Notes: a model not told the origin generated them from the letters alone. A stretch of DNA of 64,000 bases from Planctomycetota bacterium (GCA_027493625.1 JAOSKM010000003.1:248001-312000), one strand, 5' to 3'. Positions 1-8,788 are shown, counted from the stretch's first letter. Numbers and translations: made by a program.

Positions 1-181
1 AATCAAGGTAAGCGCGGCGGTGGTCCGCCAGTTGTGCGCAGGCGCAGGCCTCTCCCACGGCCAGGGGCCAGCGCGCAAGCTGCAAGGTGCGCAGCAATTC
101 CTGCCCCGCCACTTCCAGCATCAGGTCAAAGTGCACACCGCCATTGACGCTGTGCTCAAGGATCACGAACCTCTGTGCCAT
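1..181 (-). CDS. LigD 3'-phosphoesterase-like domain protein, 5' part only
   Basis: Reading the minus strand from an ATG at 181-179 gives 60 open codons that run off the window. The peptide begins MAQRFVILEH and contains VHFDLMLE followed by LRTLQL and LADHRRAYLD. This resembles the His/Asp-containing start of the 3'-phosphoesterase (PE) domain of bacterial LigD, which in planctomycetes often occurs as a short stand-alone protein. The known PE domain removes 3'-phosphates or ribonucleotides from DNA ends during repair; that function for this stand-alone form is inference. The start codon overlaps the truA start on the other strand, so the two genes diverge from essentially the same bases. The C-terminal part is outside the window. 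Confidence 0.7.
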   Translation of the reverse strand, partial: MAQRFVILEHSVNGGVHFDLMLEVAGQELLRTLQLARWPLAVGEACACAQLADHRRAYLD

Positions 182-1070
182 GCGCAGGATTGTGCTTGAT
201 CTTGAGTACCACGGCAAAGGCTTCGTCGGCTGGCAGCGCCAGGGGCCCGACCGCTCCGTGCAGGGCACCGTCGAGGCCGCCGTCGCCGACCTGGTCGGCC
301 ACATCGTCAGCGTGCAGTCTTCCGGCCGTACCGACCGCGGCGTGCACGCGCTGGCGATGCCGGCCCACGTCGATGTGGAGACGCGGCTGGCAGCGCGTGA
401 GCTCATGCCGGCGCTGAACCACCGGCTGCCCCACGACGTGGCGGTGCGGCGCGTGCGCGAGGTTGACCCGCGCTTCCACTGCCGCTTTGACGCGCTTTCA
501 AAACTGTACCGCTACACCCTGCTGCGCAGCCGCGCCCGCAGCCCCCTGCTGGGCGACCGCGCCCACCAGGTGCCCCGCGCGCTTGACCTGGCCGCGATGC
601 GCGAGGCGGCCGCCCTGCTGGTCGGCAGCCACGACTTTGCCAGCTTCCAGACCAACCCCGACGTCGATCGCCCGGACGAAGCGGACCTGCCGGAAACCAC
701 GGCCGACACGATCGGCCCCGCGGCAATCGCCTCCGGCCACCGTGAGCCGCCGCCCTGGCGCAAACCGCGCCCGAAAGGGACGGTGCGCAGCATCTCGCGC
801 GTTGAGTTGATTGAGCAGGATGAGCTGCTGCTGCTGGAGGTCGAGGGCGACGGTTTCCTGCGCGGCATGGTGCGCGCGCTGGCCGGCACGCTGGTAGAGG
901 TCGGGCTTGGCAGGCAGCCGCCCGCCTGGGTGCAGGGTATGCTCGATGCCAGGGACCGCCGTGAGGCCGGGGCGAACCTGCCTCCTCACGCTTTGACCCT
1001 GGTTGGTGTAGACTATCCGTGCGAGCCGTTCGAAGGACGTGAATCAACAGACAGCCTGGCGCTGGTCTGA
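180..1070 (+). CDS. truA: tRNA pseudouridine(38-40) synthase TruA
   Basis: A protein of 296 residues that isomerises uridines 38-40 in the anticodon arm of tRNAs. The catalytic aspartate is in SGRTDRGVHA (residues 48-57), the family GRTD-GVHA motif; LDLEYHGKGFVGWQRQ at the N-terminus and FLRGMVRALAGTL near the C-terminus are also family hallmarks. The start at 180 is chosen because the TruA fold begins at MRRIVLDLEY; the frame stays open upstream to 87 but that part is unlike TruA and lies over the divergent gene. Between HDFASFQ and TVRSISRVEL there is an insertion of roughly 35-40 residues rich in Pro, Asp and Glu compared with the usual family. No clear Shine-Dalgarno sequence precedes the start. 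Confidence 0.93.
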   Translation: MRRIVLDLEYHGKGFVGWQRQGPDRSVQGTVEAAVADLVGHIVSVQSSGRTDRGVHALAMPAHVDVETRLAARELMPALNHRLPHDVAVRRVREVDPRFHCRFDALSKLYRYTLLRSRARSPLLGDRAHQVPRALDLAAMREAAALLVGSHDFASFQTNPDVDRPDEADLPETTADTIGPAAIASGHREPPPWRKPRPKGTVRSISRVELIEQDELLLLEVEGDGFLRGMVRALAGTLVEVGLGRQPPAWVQGMLDARDRREAGANLPPHALTLVGVDYPCEPFEGRESTDSLALV

Positions 1071-1081
1071 GGTCGCTTGCC

Positions 1082-1109
1082 TTGACACCCCCCCGGGGGC
1101 CGTTAGGCT
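1082..1109 (+). promoter_or_regulatory. Candidate sigma70-type promoter
   Basis: A perfect TTGACA at 1082-1087 is followed after 16 bases by TAGGCT at 1104-1109, which matches TATAAT at three positions. It lies between the truA stop and the phosphodiesterase start at 1154, leaving a leader of about 40 nt. This rests on sequence match alone. Confidence 0.35.
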
Positions 1110-1153
1110 CGCGGGGCTATAAACGTAAGCATTGGCGCATCTTGAGGTTGGGC

Positions 1154-1924
1154 GTGAAGGCCATCGTCTCGGACATCCATGCCAACGTCGCCGCCTGGGA
1201 GGCCGTGAAAAAGGACATCAAGTCCCACAACATCACGGAAATCATCAGCCTGGGCGACCTCGTGGGTTACGGCCCCGAGCCGCTGGAGATCATCGACGAA
1301 GCGATGGAGTTCCGCATCAACCTGATGGGCAACCACGACGAGGCCGTGGTCTTCGAGCCCGTGGGTTTCAACTACAGGGCGCTGACGGCGATCCGCTGGA
1401 CCAAGAAGTCTCTGCAGGGCGGCATTTTCGGCTTCCGGAACAAGAAGCGCATGAGCTTCCTGAAGGGCCTGAAGCTGACCCACCGCGAGGAGGGCGCGCT
1501 GCTGGTGCACGGCAGCCCGCGCGAGCCGACCACCGAGTACATCCTGAAGCACGACGCTCAGGGCGCCGGCCAGGGCGTACCCGAGGCGGTGCGCAAGATG
1601 AACGACATCTTCAGCCAGTTCGAGAACCTGTGCCTGGTGGGGCACACGCACATCCCGTGCGTGATCGACGAGTCGTTCAACTACCTGACCGAAAAGGCGC
1701 TGGAGTACGAGTTCAAGCCGGAGAAGGGCAAAAAGTACGTGATCAACGTCGGCAGCGTCGGCCAGCCGCGCGACCGCGACACCCGCGCCTGCTACGTGAT
1801 CTGGGACGAAAACCGCTTCATCTGGCGCCGGGTGGAGTACGATGTCGCCTCGACGGCGAAAAAAATCCGCGCGCTCAAAGAACTGGACGACTACAACGCC
1901 GACCGCCTGGAACAGGGAATGTAA
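1154..1924 (+). CDS. Metallophosphoesterase (YfcE/MJ0936-like phosphodiesterase)
   Basis: A protein of 256 residues in the calcineurin-like metallophosphoesterase superfamily, which uses a two-metal centre to hydrolyse phosphodiesters. The metal-ligand motifs are in order: D-x-H in VSDIHAN, GD in SLGDLVGYGPEP, GNHD in LMGNHDEAV, and GHTH in CLVGHTHIP. Length and motif spacing fit the YfcE/MJ0936 group and stand-alone diadenosine-tetraphosphatase-like proteins; the substrate cannot be told. I choose the GTG at 1154 because GAGG at 1144-1147 sits six bases upstream and the conserved fold starts at VKAIVSDIH; the open frame upstream to 1082 overlaps the candidate promoter. It lies co-directionally between truA and hpf. 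Confidence 0.85.
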   Translation: MKAIVSDIHANVAAWEAVKKDIKSHNITEIISLGDLVGYGPEPLEIIDEAMEFRINLMGNHDEAVVFEPVGFNYRALTAIRWTKKSLQGGIFGFRNKKRMSFLKGLKLTHREEGALLVHGSPREPTTEYILKHDAQGAGQGVPEAVRKMNDIFSQFENLCLVGHTHIPCVIDESFNYLTEKALEYEFKPEKGKKYVINVGSVGQPRDRDTRACYVIWDENRFIWRRVEYDVASTAKKIRALKELDDYNADRLEQGM

Positions 1925-1994
1925 CCCGGACGGGCCCTGCCTCCGCCCGGCGAACTTGCTAGAGTGCCGCCACTTTCAGACAAGGAGATTCACG

Positions 1995-2384
1995 GTGCGT
2001 ATCACCATCACCGCCAAGCACGTTCAGGTCACCGACAAGATGAAGGACTACGCGCGCGAGAAGCTTGAGAGGCTCGAGCGCTACTTCGACCGCATCGCAA
2101 ACATCCAGGTCATCCTCGATAAGGACGGCCTCGAGAACGTCTGCGAACTGAACATCTCGACCGACACCCACAACCACCTCACCGCCGTCGTGCACAACCA
2201 GGAAGACATGCACGCCGCCGTCGACCTGTGCATCGACAAGGCCCACCGCCAGCTCAAGAAAATCAAGGAAAAGCTGAAGGGCCACAAGGGCAACGACAAG
2301 CGCAAGAAGCTGGGGCGCGATGTCAAGCGGCTCACCACACGCGTGCCGCGCGAAACGACCTACGAGGAAGCCAAGAACGAGTAG
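1995..2384 (+). CDS. hpf: Ribosome hibernation promoting factor, short form
   Basis: A protein of 129 residues of the HPF/RaiA (YfiA) family, which binds the decoding centre of the 30S subunit and silences ribosomes in stationary phase or starvation. The beta-alpha-beta-beta-beta-alpha domain is visible from VRITITAKHVQVTDKMKDYA through the basic helix DKAHRQLKKIKEKLKGH. It lacks the long-form C-terminal dimerisation domain; instead there is a Lys/Arg/Glu-rich tail of about 30 residues. The GTG at 1995 has a strong Shine-Dalgarno sequence (AAGGAGA, 1982-1988) six bases upstream. The next gene, yvcK, is co-directional after a repeat-filled gap. Confidence 0.88.
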   Translation: MRITITAKHVQVTDKMKDYAREKLERLERYFDRIANIQVILDKDGLENVCELNISTDTHNHLTAVVHNQEDMHAAVDLCIDKAHRQLKKIKEKLKGHKGNDKRKKLGRDVKRLTTRVPRETTYEEAKNE

Positions 2385-2395
2385 GCCCTCGGCAG

Positions 2396-2508
2396 GTGTC
2401 GGGTTTCAGGGGTCAGGTGCCAGGGTCTGAAGCCGACACACGCGTACAGCAGAGGCCGGTCGGCGCGGGGTGCCCTGTAAACTGTAACCTGTAACCTGAA
2501 ACCTGTAG
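2396..2508. repeat. Opposed heptad (7-nt period) repeat arrays
   Basis: The hpf-yvcK gap is a repeat. The left array (2396-2430) steps by 7 through variants of GGTTTCAG/GGGTCAG/GTGCCAG. The right array (2473-2508) steps by 7 through variants of CTGTAAC. The reverse complement of the right array reads as GGTTTCAG/GTTACAG units, so the two arrays oppose each other around about 40 unique bases and could pair. Confidence 0.7.
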
Positions 2509-2514
2509 TCCAGC

Positions 2515-3513
2515 ATGGCGTTGTTTCCGCGATTGTTCCGGCGTTCGCCCTCCGTTGTTGCCATCGGCGGCGGCACCGGGGCCAGCGGCCTGCTGCGCGG
2601 GCTCAAGGAACACACAGACAAGCTCACGGCCGTCGTCACCGTCGCCGACGACGGCGGCAGCAGCGGCCGTTTCCGCAAAGAATTCGGCATGCTGCCCCCG
2701 GGCGATATCCGCAACTGCCTGGCGGCGCTGTCGGACGCGGGGCCAGTGCTGGAGAAGCTGTTCCAGCACCGCTTTGAAGAGGGCGACCTCAAGGGCCACC
2801 CCTTCGGCAACATCTTCCTCGCCGCCATGACCCAGGTCACCGGCGACTTCGAACAGGCCGTGCGCGAGGCCAACCGCGTGCTCAACGTGCACGGCCGCGT
2901 GCTGCCTGCCACGGCCACCAAGATCAGCCTGATCGCCGAGCACGAGGACGGCAGCAAGACCACCGGCGAGTCCCTGGTCGGCAAGGTGAACAAGCCGGTC
3001 AAGCGCCTGAGCATCAAGCCCGAGGACGCGCCCGCCGGCACGGACGTGGTGGATGCCATCATGCAGGCCGACCTGGTGCTGCTGGGCCCCGGCAGCGTCT
3101 ACACCAGCGTGCTGCCCAACCTGCTGATCCGCGGCATCCAGGACGCCCTGCTGAAGACACCCGCCGTGGTGGGCTACATCTGCAACATCATGACCCAGCC
3201 CGGCGAAACCCAGGACTTCAAGGCCAGCCGCCACGTCGAGGTGCTGATCGAGCACACCAGCCCGGCGCTGATCGACTTCGTGGTGGTCAACACCGGCAAG
3301 GTGCCCGAGGCGCTGGCACAGGCCTACGCCGCCGAGCACGCGGTGCCCGTGGCCGCTGACCTGGATCGCCTGACCACCCTGCCCGGGGGCCCGCGCGTAA
3401 TCACCGCCGACCTGGTGAAGGCCGACCACGTCGTGCGCCACCACCCGGCACGCCTCGCCGAGCTGTGCCTCAACGTCTACCGCGACATCAACAAGGAACG
3501 CGCACGGGCGTAG
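2515..3513 (+). CDS. yvcK: Gluconeogenesis factor YvcK/CofD-like protein
   Basis: A protein of 332 residues with a full set of YvcK family motifs: IGGGTGASGLLRGLK, VTVADDGGSSGRFRKE, PPGDIRNCLAAL, GHPFGNIFL, LGPGSVYTSVLPNLL and CNIMTQPGET. YvcK is a Rossmann-fold relative of the F420 pathway enzyme CofD that binds UDP-sugars; in Bacillus and mycobacteria it is needed for growth on gluconeogenic carbon and for cell-wall homeostasis. The N-terminal basic segment MALFPRLFRR precedes the nucleotide-binding loop. The rapZ and whiA neighbours seen in Firmicutes are absent; here it follows hpf. It ends three bases from the convergent rhomboid gene. Confidence 0.92.
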   Translation: MALFPRLFRRSPSVVAIGGGTGASGLLRGLKEHTDKLTAVVTVADDGGSSGRFRKEFGMLPPGDIRNCLAALSDAGPVLEKLFQHRFEEGDLKGHPFGNIFLAAMTQVTGDFEQAVREANRVLNVHGRVLPATATKISLIAEHEDGSKTTGESLVGKVNKPVKRLSIKPEDAPAGTDVVDAIMQADLVLLGPGSVYTSVLPNLLIRGIQDALLKTPAVVGYICNIMTQPGETQDFKASRHVEVLIEHTSPALIDFVVVNTGKVPEALAQAYAAEHAVPVAADLDRLTTLPGGPRVITADLVKADHVVRHHPARLAELCLNVYRDINKERARA

Positions 3514-3516
3514 GGC

Positions 3517-4221
3517 CTACTCAGGCTTTTCGGCCGGCTTTTTCTTGGCGAGCACGCCCGCATAGATCATGCCGATCGCGAAGCCGCCGATGTGCGCCCA
3601 CCAGGCCACGCCGGCGCTGGCGGTGTCCGTGAAGCTGAGCTGCATCTCCTTCAGCGCGTTGATCACGTTCATGCCGATCCAGAACAGCAGGTAGAAGAAC
3701 GCCGGCACCCGCACGATCAGCGGCACCACGATGATGGGAATCACGCTCACCACACGCGCCTTCGGGTACAGCACGAAGAACGCCCCCATCACCCCCGCAA
3801 TCGCGCCCGAAGCCCCCACCACCGGGATGTCCGCCCCGGCCGAAAACGCGATCTGGGTGATGCCGGCCGCCAGGCCGCAGGCGAAGTAAACGATGAAGAA
3901 TCCGATGTGCCCGAAGCGGTCCTCGACATTGGGCCCGAACACGAACAGCGAAAGCATGTTGCCCAGCAGGTGCCACAGGCCGCCGTGCAGGAACATGCTG
4001 GTCACGAACGGAAGCAGGCGCGGCAGGCTCAGCAGGTCGGTGTGCGCGCTGCTGCTGAACAGGTGCGGGTAGTTGGCCGGCACCAGCCCCCAGGTGCGGA
4101 AGAACGCCTCCGGGTCCTGCACCGTCAGCTGCTGGGTGAACACGAACACGTTCAAGGCGATCAGCAGCCAGGTGATGACCGGCCAGGAATTCACCTTCTC
4201 GGTAGTCTTGATCGGGAACAT
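3517..4221 (-). CDS. Rhomboid family intramembrane serine protease
   Basis: A protein of 234 residues with about six membrane segments. The catalytic serine is in VGASGAIAGVMG and the catalytic histidine in AHIGGFAIG; upstream, MFLHGGLWHLLGNMLSLFVFG carries the conserved HGG--HL--N segment of the first transmembrane helix and loop. Rhomboids cut transmembrane substrates within the bilayer; the substrate here is unknown. Length and the KKKPAEKPE cytoplasmic tail are ordinary. It converges on yvcK with three bases between the stop codons and no obvious terminator between them. Confidence 0.92.
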   Translation of the reverse strand: MFPIKTTEKVNSWPVITWLLIALNVFVFTQQLTVQDPEAFFRTWGLVPANYPHLFSSSAHTDLLSLPRLLPFVTSMFLHGGLWHLLGNMLSLFVFGPNVEDRFGHIGFFIVYFACGLAAGITQIAFSAGADIPVVGASGAIAGVMGAFFVLYPKARVVSVIPIIVVPLIVRVPAFFYLLFWIGMNVINALKEMQLSFTDTASAGVAWWAHIGGFAIGMIYAGVLAKKKPAEKPE

Positions 4222-4283
4222 ACGCTCAGGTTACCACGTGAGGGGCGGCTTGCGTAACCACCTCGTGCGGGGAGATCGCCTCA

Positions 4284-4338
4284 GGCTGTTGGCTGTTGGC
4301 TGTTGGCTGCTAGTAGCCAGCAGCCAGTAGCTGACAGC
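4284..4338. repeat. Heptad repeat hairpin
   Basis: The left arm steps by 7 through GCTGTTG, GCTGTTG, GCTGTTG, GCTGCTA. The right arm (about 4313-4338), read on the other strand, gives GCTGTCA, GCTACTG, GCTGCTG, GCTA. The arms abut, so the whole element is an imperfect hairpin made of heptads. It fills the divergent gap between the rhomboid and NrdD-like genes. Confidence 0.7.
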
Positions 4339-4404
4339 TTGTCACCACTCCAAAATCTACTGTCACCCGTTGATTTGTCGCGCGCCCTGGTAAACCTTCC
4401 CGCC

Positions 4405-6555
4405 ATGGGCCGCGTCAGCCGAGTCGTCAACCGCAACGGCGAAATCGTGCCGTTCCGTCGCAACCGCATCGTGCGCGCGATCCTGGCGGCCGTGCGCTCC
4501 GCGGGCAGCAAAGACGAGTGGGTGGCCGACAAGCTGGCCGACATGGTGGTCTATTTCCTCGACATGCAGCACGGCGACTCGCCCGAGCCGCCCCACGCCG
4601 AGGACGTGGACGACATGATCGAGAAGGCGCTGCTTTCCTCGCCCGACCTGCACGTTGTGGCGCAGGCCTTCATCGCCGGGCGCCGCCAGCGCCGCGAAAT
4701 CCGCGAGCTGGAAGAAGCCATCACCGCCGAGCCGGCCGCCGGCCCCCAGGTGTCGCAACCCGAACAGGGCCTGGGCGGCTGGAACCGCGCGCGCATCGCC
4801 GCCGCCCTGATGCGCGAGCACAAGCTGGACGCCGGCACGGCGGGCGAAGTCGCCGAGGCCGTGGAGCGCAAGGTACTGGAGCTGCAACTGCCGCGCGTGA
4901 CCACCGGCCTGGTGCGCGAGCTGGTGGACGTCGAGCTGCTGTCGCGCGCCCTGATCGCCGAGCCGGGCAGCGTATCCATCCCGCGCTATGACCTGGAGCA
5001 ATGGGTGTTCCCCGGCGAAGAAACCGACGCGCCCCCGGTGGCCGAGCAGGCCGAGCTTTCCGAGCGCGCTTCGCGCCGCGTGCTGTCGCAGTACGCCCTG
5101 CACTCGATCCTGCCGCCCGAGGCCCGCGAGGCGCACCTCGACGGGCGCCTGCACTTCGAGGCCCTGCACGCCCCGGCCGCCGTGGCCTTCACGCGCCTGG
5201 ACGTGTCGGCGCTGCTCACCGCGGGCGCGGGCTTCGGCCTTCAGCGCATGTTCGCTGAAAGCGCCGCCGGCGTGGGCGCCGCGCTGTCACGCCTGGCCGC
5301 CACCGTGGGCGCCGCCGCCGCCTTCACCAGCGGGCCCGTGGCGCTGAAGGGGCTTGACCGCGCGCTCAGCCAGCAGGCCCGCGACGACGCCGACGCCATC
5401 GTGCGCTCTGAGTTGCAGGACGGCCTGCGCCTGCTGGCCGCGCAGTCGCCGGCCGGGCTGCTGCTCGAGGTCGGCCCGCCGGGCAGCGCCGCGCGCGACC
5501 TGGTGGCACGCATGCTGATTGACGCGTTGGCCTCGGCCGACGGCGCCCTGCGCACGCAGGTGCGGCTGGAGCTTTCGGTAACGCCCGGCGCGTTCGCCGA
5601 CCCCGCCCGCAAGACGTTGCTGGAACGCGCGGCCTCCGCGGCCAGCTTCTGCGGCGTGCCGGCCTTCCGGCTGCGTGAGCCCGCCGGCGAGCGCCCCGTC
5701 GGCCTGTTCGGCGAAACCGGCAGCGGCCTGCTGCACGAGACCGTGGTCGCCCGCGCTGCCGTCAACCTGGTGCGCCCGGCGCTGGACGCCCGCGACCTGA
5801 ACGCTTACCTGGCCGCCCTCGACCCAAGCGTGGAACTGGCGGCGGCCGGCCTGGCGGCGCGCGCCCGCTACCTCGAACGCGTGGCGATGCGCGACATGCC
5901 GGAGCCCGTGCCGGCCTCCAGCCGCATGTTGCGCGCCCTGGTGGGCAGCTCGCGCGATGTTGAGCTGGCGCCCCTGGGCCTGGGCCTGGCGGCGGCGCTG
6001 CTGGCCGGCGTGGAAGACGAAACCGACCCGGCCGCGCAGCGCGTGGCGCAACAGGTGCTGAGCTACCTGGGCTACAAGTTCCGCGAGCGCGCCTCGCGCC
6101 TCGGCCTCAACGGCCGCCTGGGCGTGGCCGTGGAGGCGGCCGCCTCTGCGCGCCTGGCGCGCGAAGACGCCGCGCTGGTGACCCGCGCCAACCCGGAATC
6201 GGCCCTGCGGCTGCGCCTGGCGCGCGAGGGCGCCTACCGCGAGGGTGCTGCCCTGGAAGACGCCAAGCCGCTGGTCGCGAGGCTTGAGGCTGAGGGTGCG
6301 CTGCACAGCCTGCTGGGGCGCGACGCCACGGTCAGCAGTGGCGGCGCGGAATCGCTCACGGCGGCCGAGGTGCTTGAGCTGCTGCGCGACTGCGTGTCCG
6401 AGCGCGGCCCCCAGCCCGCCAAGCTGGCCGTGGTGGTCAACAGCCGCACCTGCAGAGACTGCGGCGCGCGCTATCCCGCCAACCGCGAGGCCTGTCCGGT
6501 CTGCGGCAGCACGGCATGGGCGGTGCCGCCAGGGCAGAAATCACTGTTCAGCTGA
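4405..6555 (+). CDS. ATP-cone, NrdD-like protein without glycyl-radical loop
   Basis: A protein of 716 residues. Residues 1-90 (VNRNGEIVPFRRNRIVRAIL and following) are an ATP-cone, the allosteric nucleotide-sensing domain of ribonucleotide reductases. The middle has a segment like anaerobic reductase NrdD (SQYALHSILPPEAREAHLDG), and the end carries a CRDCG...CPVCG zinc ribbon as at the NrdD C-terminus. In catalytic NrdD the zinc site is followed by the glycyl-radical motif RVCGYLG; here only about 13 residues follow the last cysteine and none match. Besides the four zinc cysteines I see only one other, in SFCGVPAF. It is probably not a functional reductase. The ATG at 4405 is chosen because sequence before it lies in the heptad repeat. 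Confidence 0.7.
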   Translation: MGRVSRVVNRNGEIVPFRRNRIVRAILAAVRSAGSKDEWVADKLADMVVYFLDMQHGDSPEPPHAEDVDDMIEKALLSSPDLHVVAQAFIAGRRQRREIRELEEAITAEPAAGPQVSQPEQGLGGWNRARIAAALMREHKLDAGTAGEVAEAVERKVLELQLPRVTTGLVRELVDVELLSRALIAEPGSVSIPRYDLEQWVFPGEETDAPPVAEQAELSERASRRVLSQYALHSILPPEAREAHLDGRLHFEALHAPAAVAFTRLDVSALLTAGAGFGLQRMFAESAAGVGAALSRLAATVGAAAAFTSGPVALKGLDRALSQQARDDADAIVRSELQDGLRLLAAQSPAGLLLEVGPPGSAARDLVARMLIDALASADGALRTQVRLELSVTPGAFADPARKTLLERAASAASFCGVPAFRLREPAGERPVGLFGETGSGLLHETVVARAAVNLVRPALDARDLNAYLAALDPSVELAAAGLAARARYLERVAMRDMPEPVPASSRMLRALVGSSRDVELAPLGLGLAAALLAGVEDETDPAAQRVAQQVLSYLGYKFRERASRLGLNGRLGVAVEAAASARLAREDAALVTRANPESALRLRLAREGAYREGAALEDAKPLVARLEAEGALHSLLGRDATVSSGGAESLTAAEVLELLRDCVSERGPQPAKLAVVVNSRTCRDCGARYPANREACPVCGSTAWAVPPGQKSLFS

Positions 6556-6600
6556 TCGTGACGGCGCGTCAAGCATGACGTCGCGGCCAGACTGGTCTTG

Positions 6601-6884
6601 GCAACAGCGAATTACCAATAACCAGTTTTCAATTACCAATGGGCCTGAGTGCAGAGCTCGACGCGAGCTGTGTAGTCGTAAACGTCTCGGAAGCCCTTCC
6701 GTGCAGGGCGGACAGGCAGTTGCAGCTGCCTGGCCTCTGACCTCAGACCTCTGAACTCTGAACTCGAACCTCCGACCTCTGACCTCAACTGCCAGTCGTC
6801 ATCCCGTCCGTGGCCGCCAAGGCCGCTCCATGGCCAGCCAGGGCATTGGTAATTGAAAATTGGTTATTGGTAATCTGCTGTTCC
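6601..6884. repeat. Inverted-repeat-bounded intergenic element with nested heptads
   Basis: The gap 6556-6960 holds no gene. A 41-nt sequence at about 6601-6641 recurs at about 6843-6883 in inverted orientation with only a few mismatches (shared cores AACAGC, ATTACCAATAACCA and TTTTCAATTACCAATG). Each copy itself has a 7-nt period. Between them, 6732-6790 is another heptad array of GACCTCT/GAACTCT variants. The arrangement resembles a small non-autonomous element with terminal inverted repeats; no open frame or target duplication is evident. Confidence 0.65.
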
Positions 6885-6960
6885 CGAACGCTCCCCATTG
6901 ATCAAAGCCCGCCCATCACGGATCATCCTGATTCCCCGTGCTGCCCCCTCTGCGATCTCG

Positions 6961-8499
6961 ATGAAACGCCTGCTTCCTTTCCTCGCGCTCTGCCTGCTGC
7001 TTGCCGCCTGCACCAACCCGCAGCCGGCCGACAACACCGCAAACTCCAATAACGGGCCCGACAACGGCGAAGAGAAGCCGCTCAACGTCACGCAGCTCAG
7101 CCACTCCGAGCAGGAAGCGGCCGCCTTCATCCGCCGCTACCCGTCGCTGGCCGTCGGCCTGGTCAACTACTTCGAGCCCGCCCGCGCGGAGCTGATCTCG
7201 CGCGAGTTCTCGGCCGAGACCATCGTCTTCCAGCTCGACGCCACCGGCGACACCGGCCTGCTGTTCGACGCCACCCTCGACCGCGCCGCCGAGCTCACGC
7301 TCAAGAACGGCTGGCCCGAAAGCGAAATCCTGAACGAGACCGCCACCGAGGGCCACGTCGCGCTGGTCACGGTCGAGTCCATCGGCGTGCCGGCCGGGGC
7401 GCGCGCCGGCGACTACATCCCCGTGCGGATCCGGCTGCAGGGCAACGCCTATGACATCCGGGCCGGCTTCGTGTACCCCACGCCCCTGCGCAACAAGCTG
7501 GGGCGCACAGTGGCGATCCTGGAACGCGGCTACCTGCCGCTCAATGCCGACAAGTACTTCGACAAGGACGGCAAGCTCATCCCCAACCCGCCGTTGGAGC
7601 CGGATGAAGAGCCCCTCACCCGCGAGCAGATCGAGGATGCCCGCAACCTCGAGCGCCGCGACACCCCGGGCGGCGTCAGCTTCATCCTGCGCAAGGGCTG
7701 CAAGCTGGCGGCCGACGTCAGCGACGACGAGCTGGTGGCCGACCACATCGTGCTGCCGCTGCTGCGCGAGGTCGAGGAACGCGGCCGAAAGAAAGACGTG
7801 CGCACCATGTCAGCCGAGCTGGTGCCGGACGCCATCGCCAGCATCAAGCAGGAGATGCTGAAAGGCGGCATCGAAGTGAAGGTCGAGGCCCAGGGCGACA
7901 ACCTGGTCGTCACGCCCATCGGCGTGCGCGAGCAGACCCTGCGCCAGATCTTCGAGCTGCTGAAGGGCATCCGCGTCGAGCTTCACCCGCGCAACAGCGT
8001 GATCGTGGTGTTCGATGAAAACCGCTTCCGCGTGGCCGTGTACGGCCCGGTCAAGCACCGCTTCCTGCTCGGCACCGTGACCCTCACCACCGACCCCTTC
8101 ACCCGCGACCGCCCGGACGTCAAGCCCTACCAGCTGCCATTCCGCGTGAGTTGCCGGCTGCTGGAAGCGGCCGACCCGGGCAAGTCCGGCAAGTACGGCA
8201 TCCCCGACGGCGATGACGTTAGGCGCGGCGTGACACCCGACGGCCACAAGGGCCGCGTGCGCCTGTCCTGGAGCACCTGGGACAAGAAGGGCAACATGCA
8301 GGATGACGGCGTCGATGAGCTCGACAGCTCCGATTTCACCGACATCCTGCGCTTCCTGTGGACCCGCGGCATGGGCCCCCGCGAAGTGCTGGCCTTCGTG
8401 GTCGAGGCCGAGCAGAGCTTCGGCCTCGCGGCCGAGCTGGGCTTCAACTACCGCAAGGTGGACCTCGACAAGCTGGTAGAGGACACCGAGAACCGGTGA
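6961..8499 (+). CDS. Lipoprotein with FlgI (flagellar P-ring)-like region
   Basis: A protein of 512 residues starting with a lipoprotein signal, [17 protein letters not shown], lipobox LAAC. The middle ([20 protein letters not shown], then [20 protein letters not shown] and [12 protein letters not shown]) follows the order of the FlgI segment with VTASLPPFGRQGQ, VVSSMGNAKSLRGG and TPL. FlgI forms the P-ring around the flagellar rod in the periplasm. The rest (about residues 200-512) is not recognisable and no flagellar genes are nearby, so this may be a P-ring-like lipoprotein with another role. The ATG at 6961 is picked because the signal peptide begins there; the frame is open further upstream without a signal. 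Confidence 0.55.
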   Translation: MKRLLPFLALCLLLAACTNPQPADNTANSNNGPDNGEEKPLNVTQLSHSEQEAAAFIRRYPSLAVGLVNYFEPARAELISREFSAETIVFQLDATGDTGLLFDATLDRAAELTLKNGWPESEILNETATEGHVALVTVESIGVPAGARAGDYIPVRIRLQGNAYDIRAGFVYPTPLRNKLGRTVAILERGYLPLNADKYFDKDGKLIPNPPLEPDEEPLTREQIEDARNLERRDTPGGVSFILRKGCKLAADVSDDELVADHIVLPLLREVEERGRKKDVRTMSAELVPDAIASIKQEMLKGGIEVKVEAQGDNLVVTPIGVREQTLRQIFELLKGIRVELHPRNSVIVVFDENRFRVAVYGPVKHRFLLGTVTLTTDPFTRDRPDVKPYQLPFRVSCRLLEAADPGKSGKYGIPDGDDVRRGVTPDGHKGRVRLSWSTWDKKGNMQDDGVDELDSSDFTDILRFLWTRGMGPREVLAFVVEAEQSFGLAAELGFNYRKVDLDKLVEDTENR

Positions 8500-8507
8500 T
8501 CAGTCAT

Positions 8508-8597
8508 GTGTCCGGTGTCATGGGTCCGGTGTCCCGCGTCAATGGCAAGAACTGCCGTCGGCGGGACACGACACTCGGGACTCGGGACTCGGGACAC
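8508..8597. repeat. Opposed heptad repeat arrays
   Basis: The left array (8508-8540) steps by 7 through GTGTCCG, GTGTCAT, GGGTCCG, GTGTCCC. The right array (8563-8597) steps through GGGACTC/GGGACAC and is the approximate inverse complement of the left. About 20 unique bases separate them. The rest of the gap to 8788 shows a short tandem repeat of CACGTCCACA-TCG near 8615-8650 and nothing else I can name. Confidence 0.7.
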
Positions 8598-8788
8598 GAT
8601 TTTGACCGCAGTCACGTCCACAATCGTTCCACGCACGTCCACATTCGCCAGATTCGCTGAATCAGCCTAACTTTTGGCTGCGGAAGCCTAGATTTCGGGG
8701 TTTTTCGGCAAAGTTGCCCCCTGCGCATGTCCGATAGCTTCTTTTAATGCCGGGTATGGCCCGGAAACCGGAAACCAGCGGTATCCCC

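Noticed and set aside
2396..2508. CRISPR-like short repeats
   Set aside because: Units are 7 nt with drifting sequence and no spacers.
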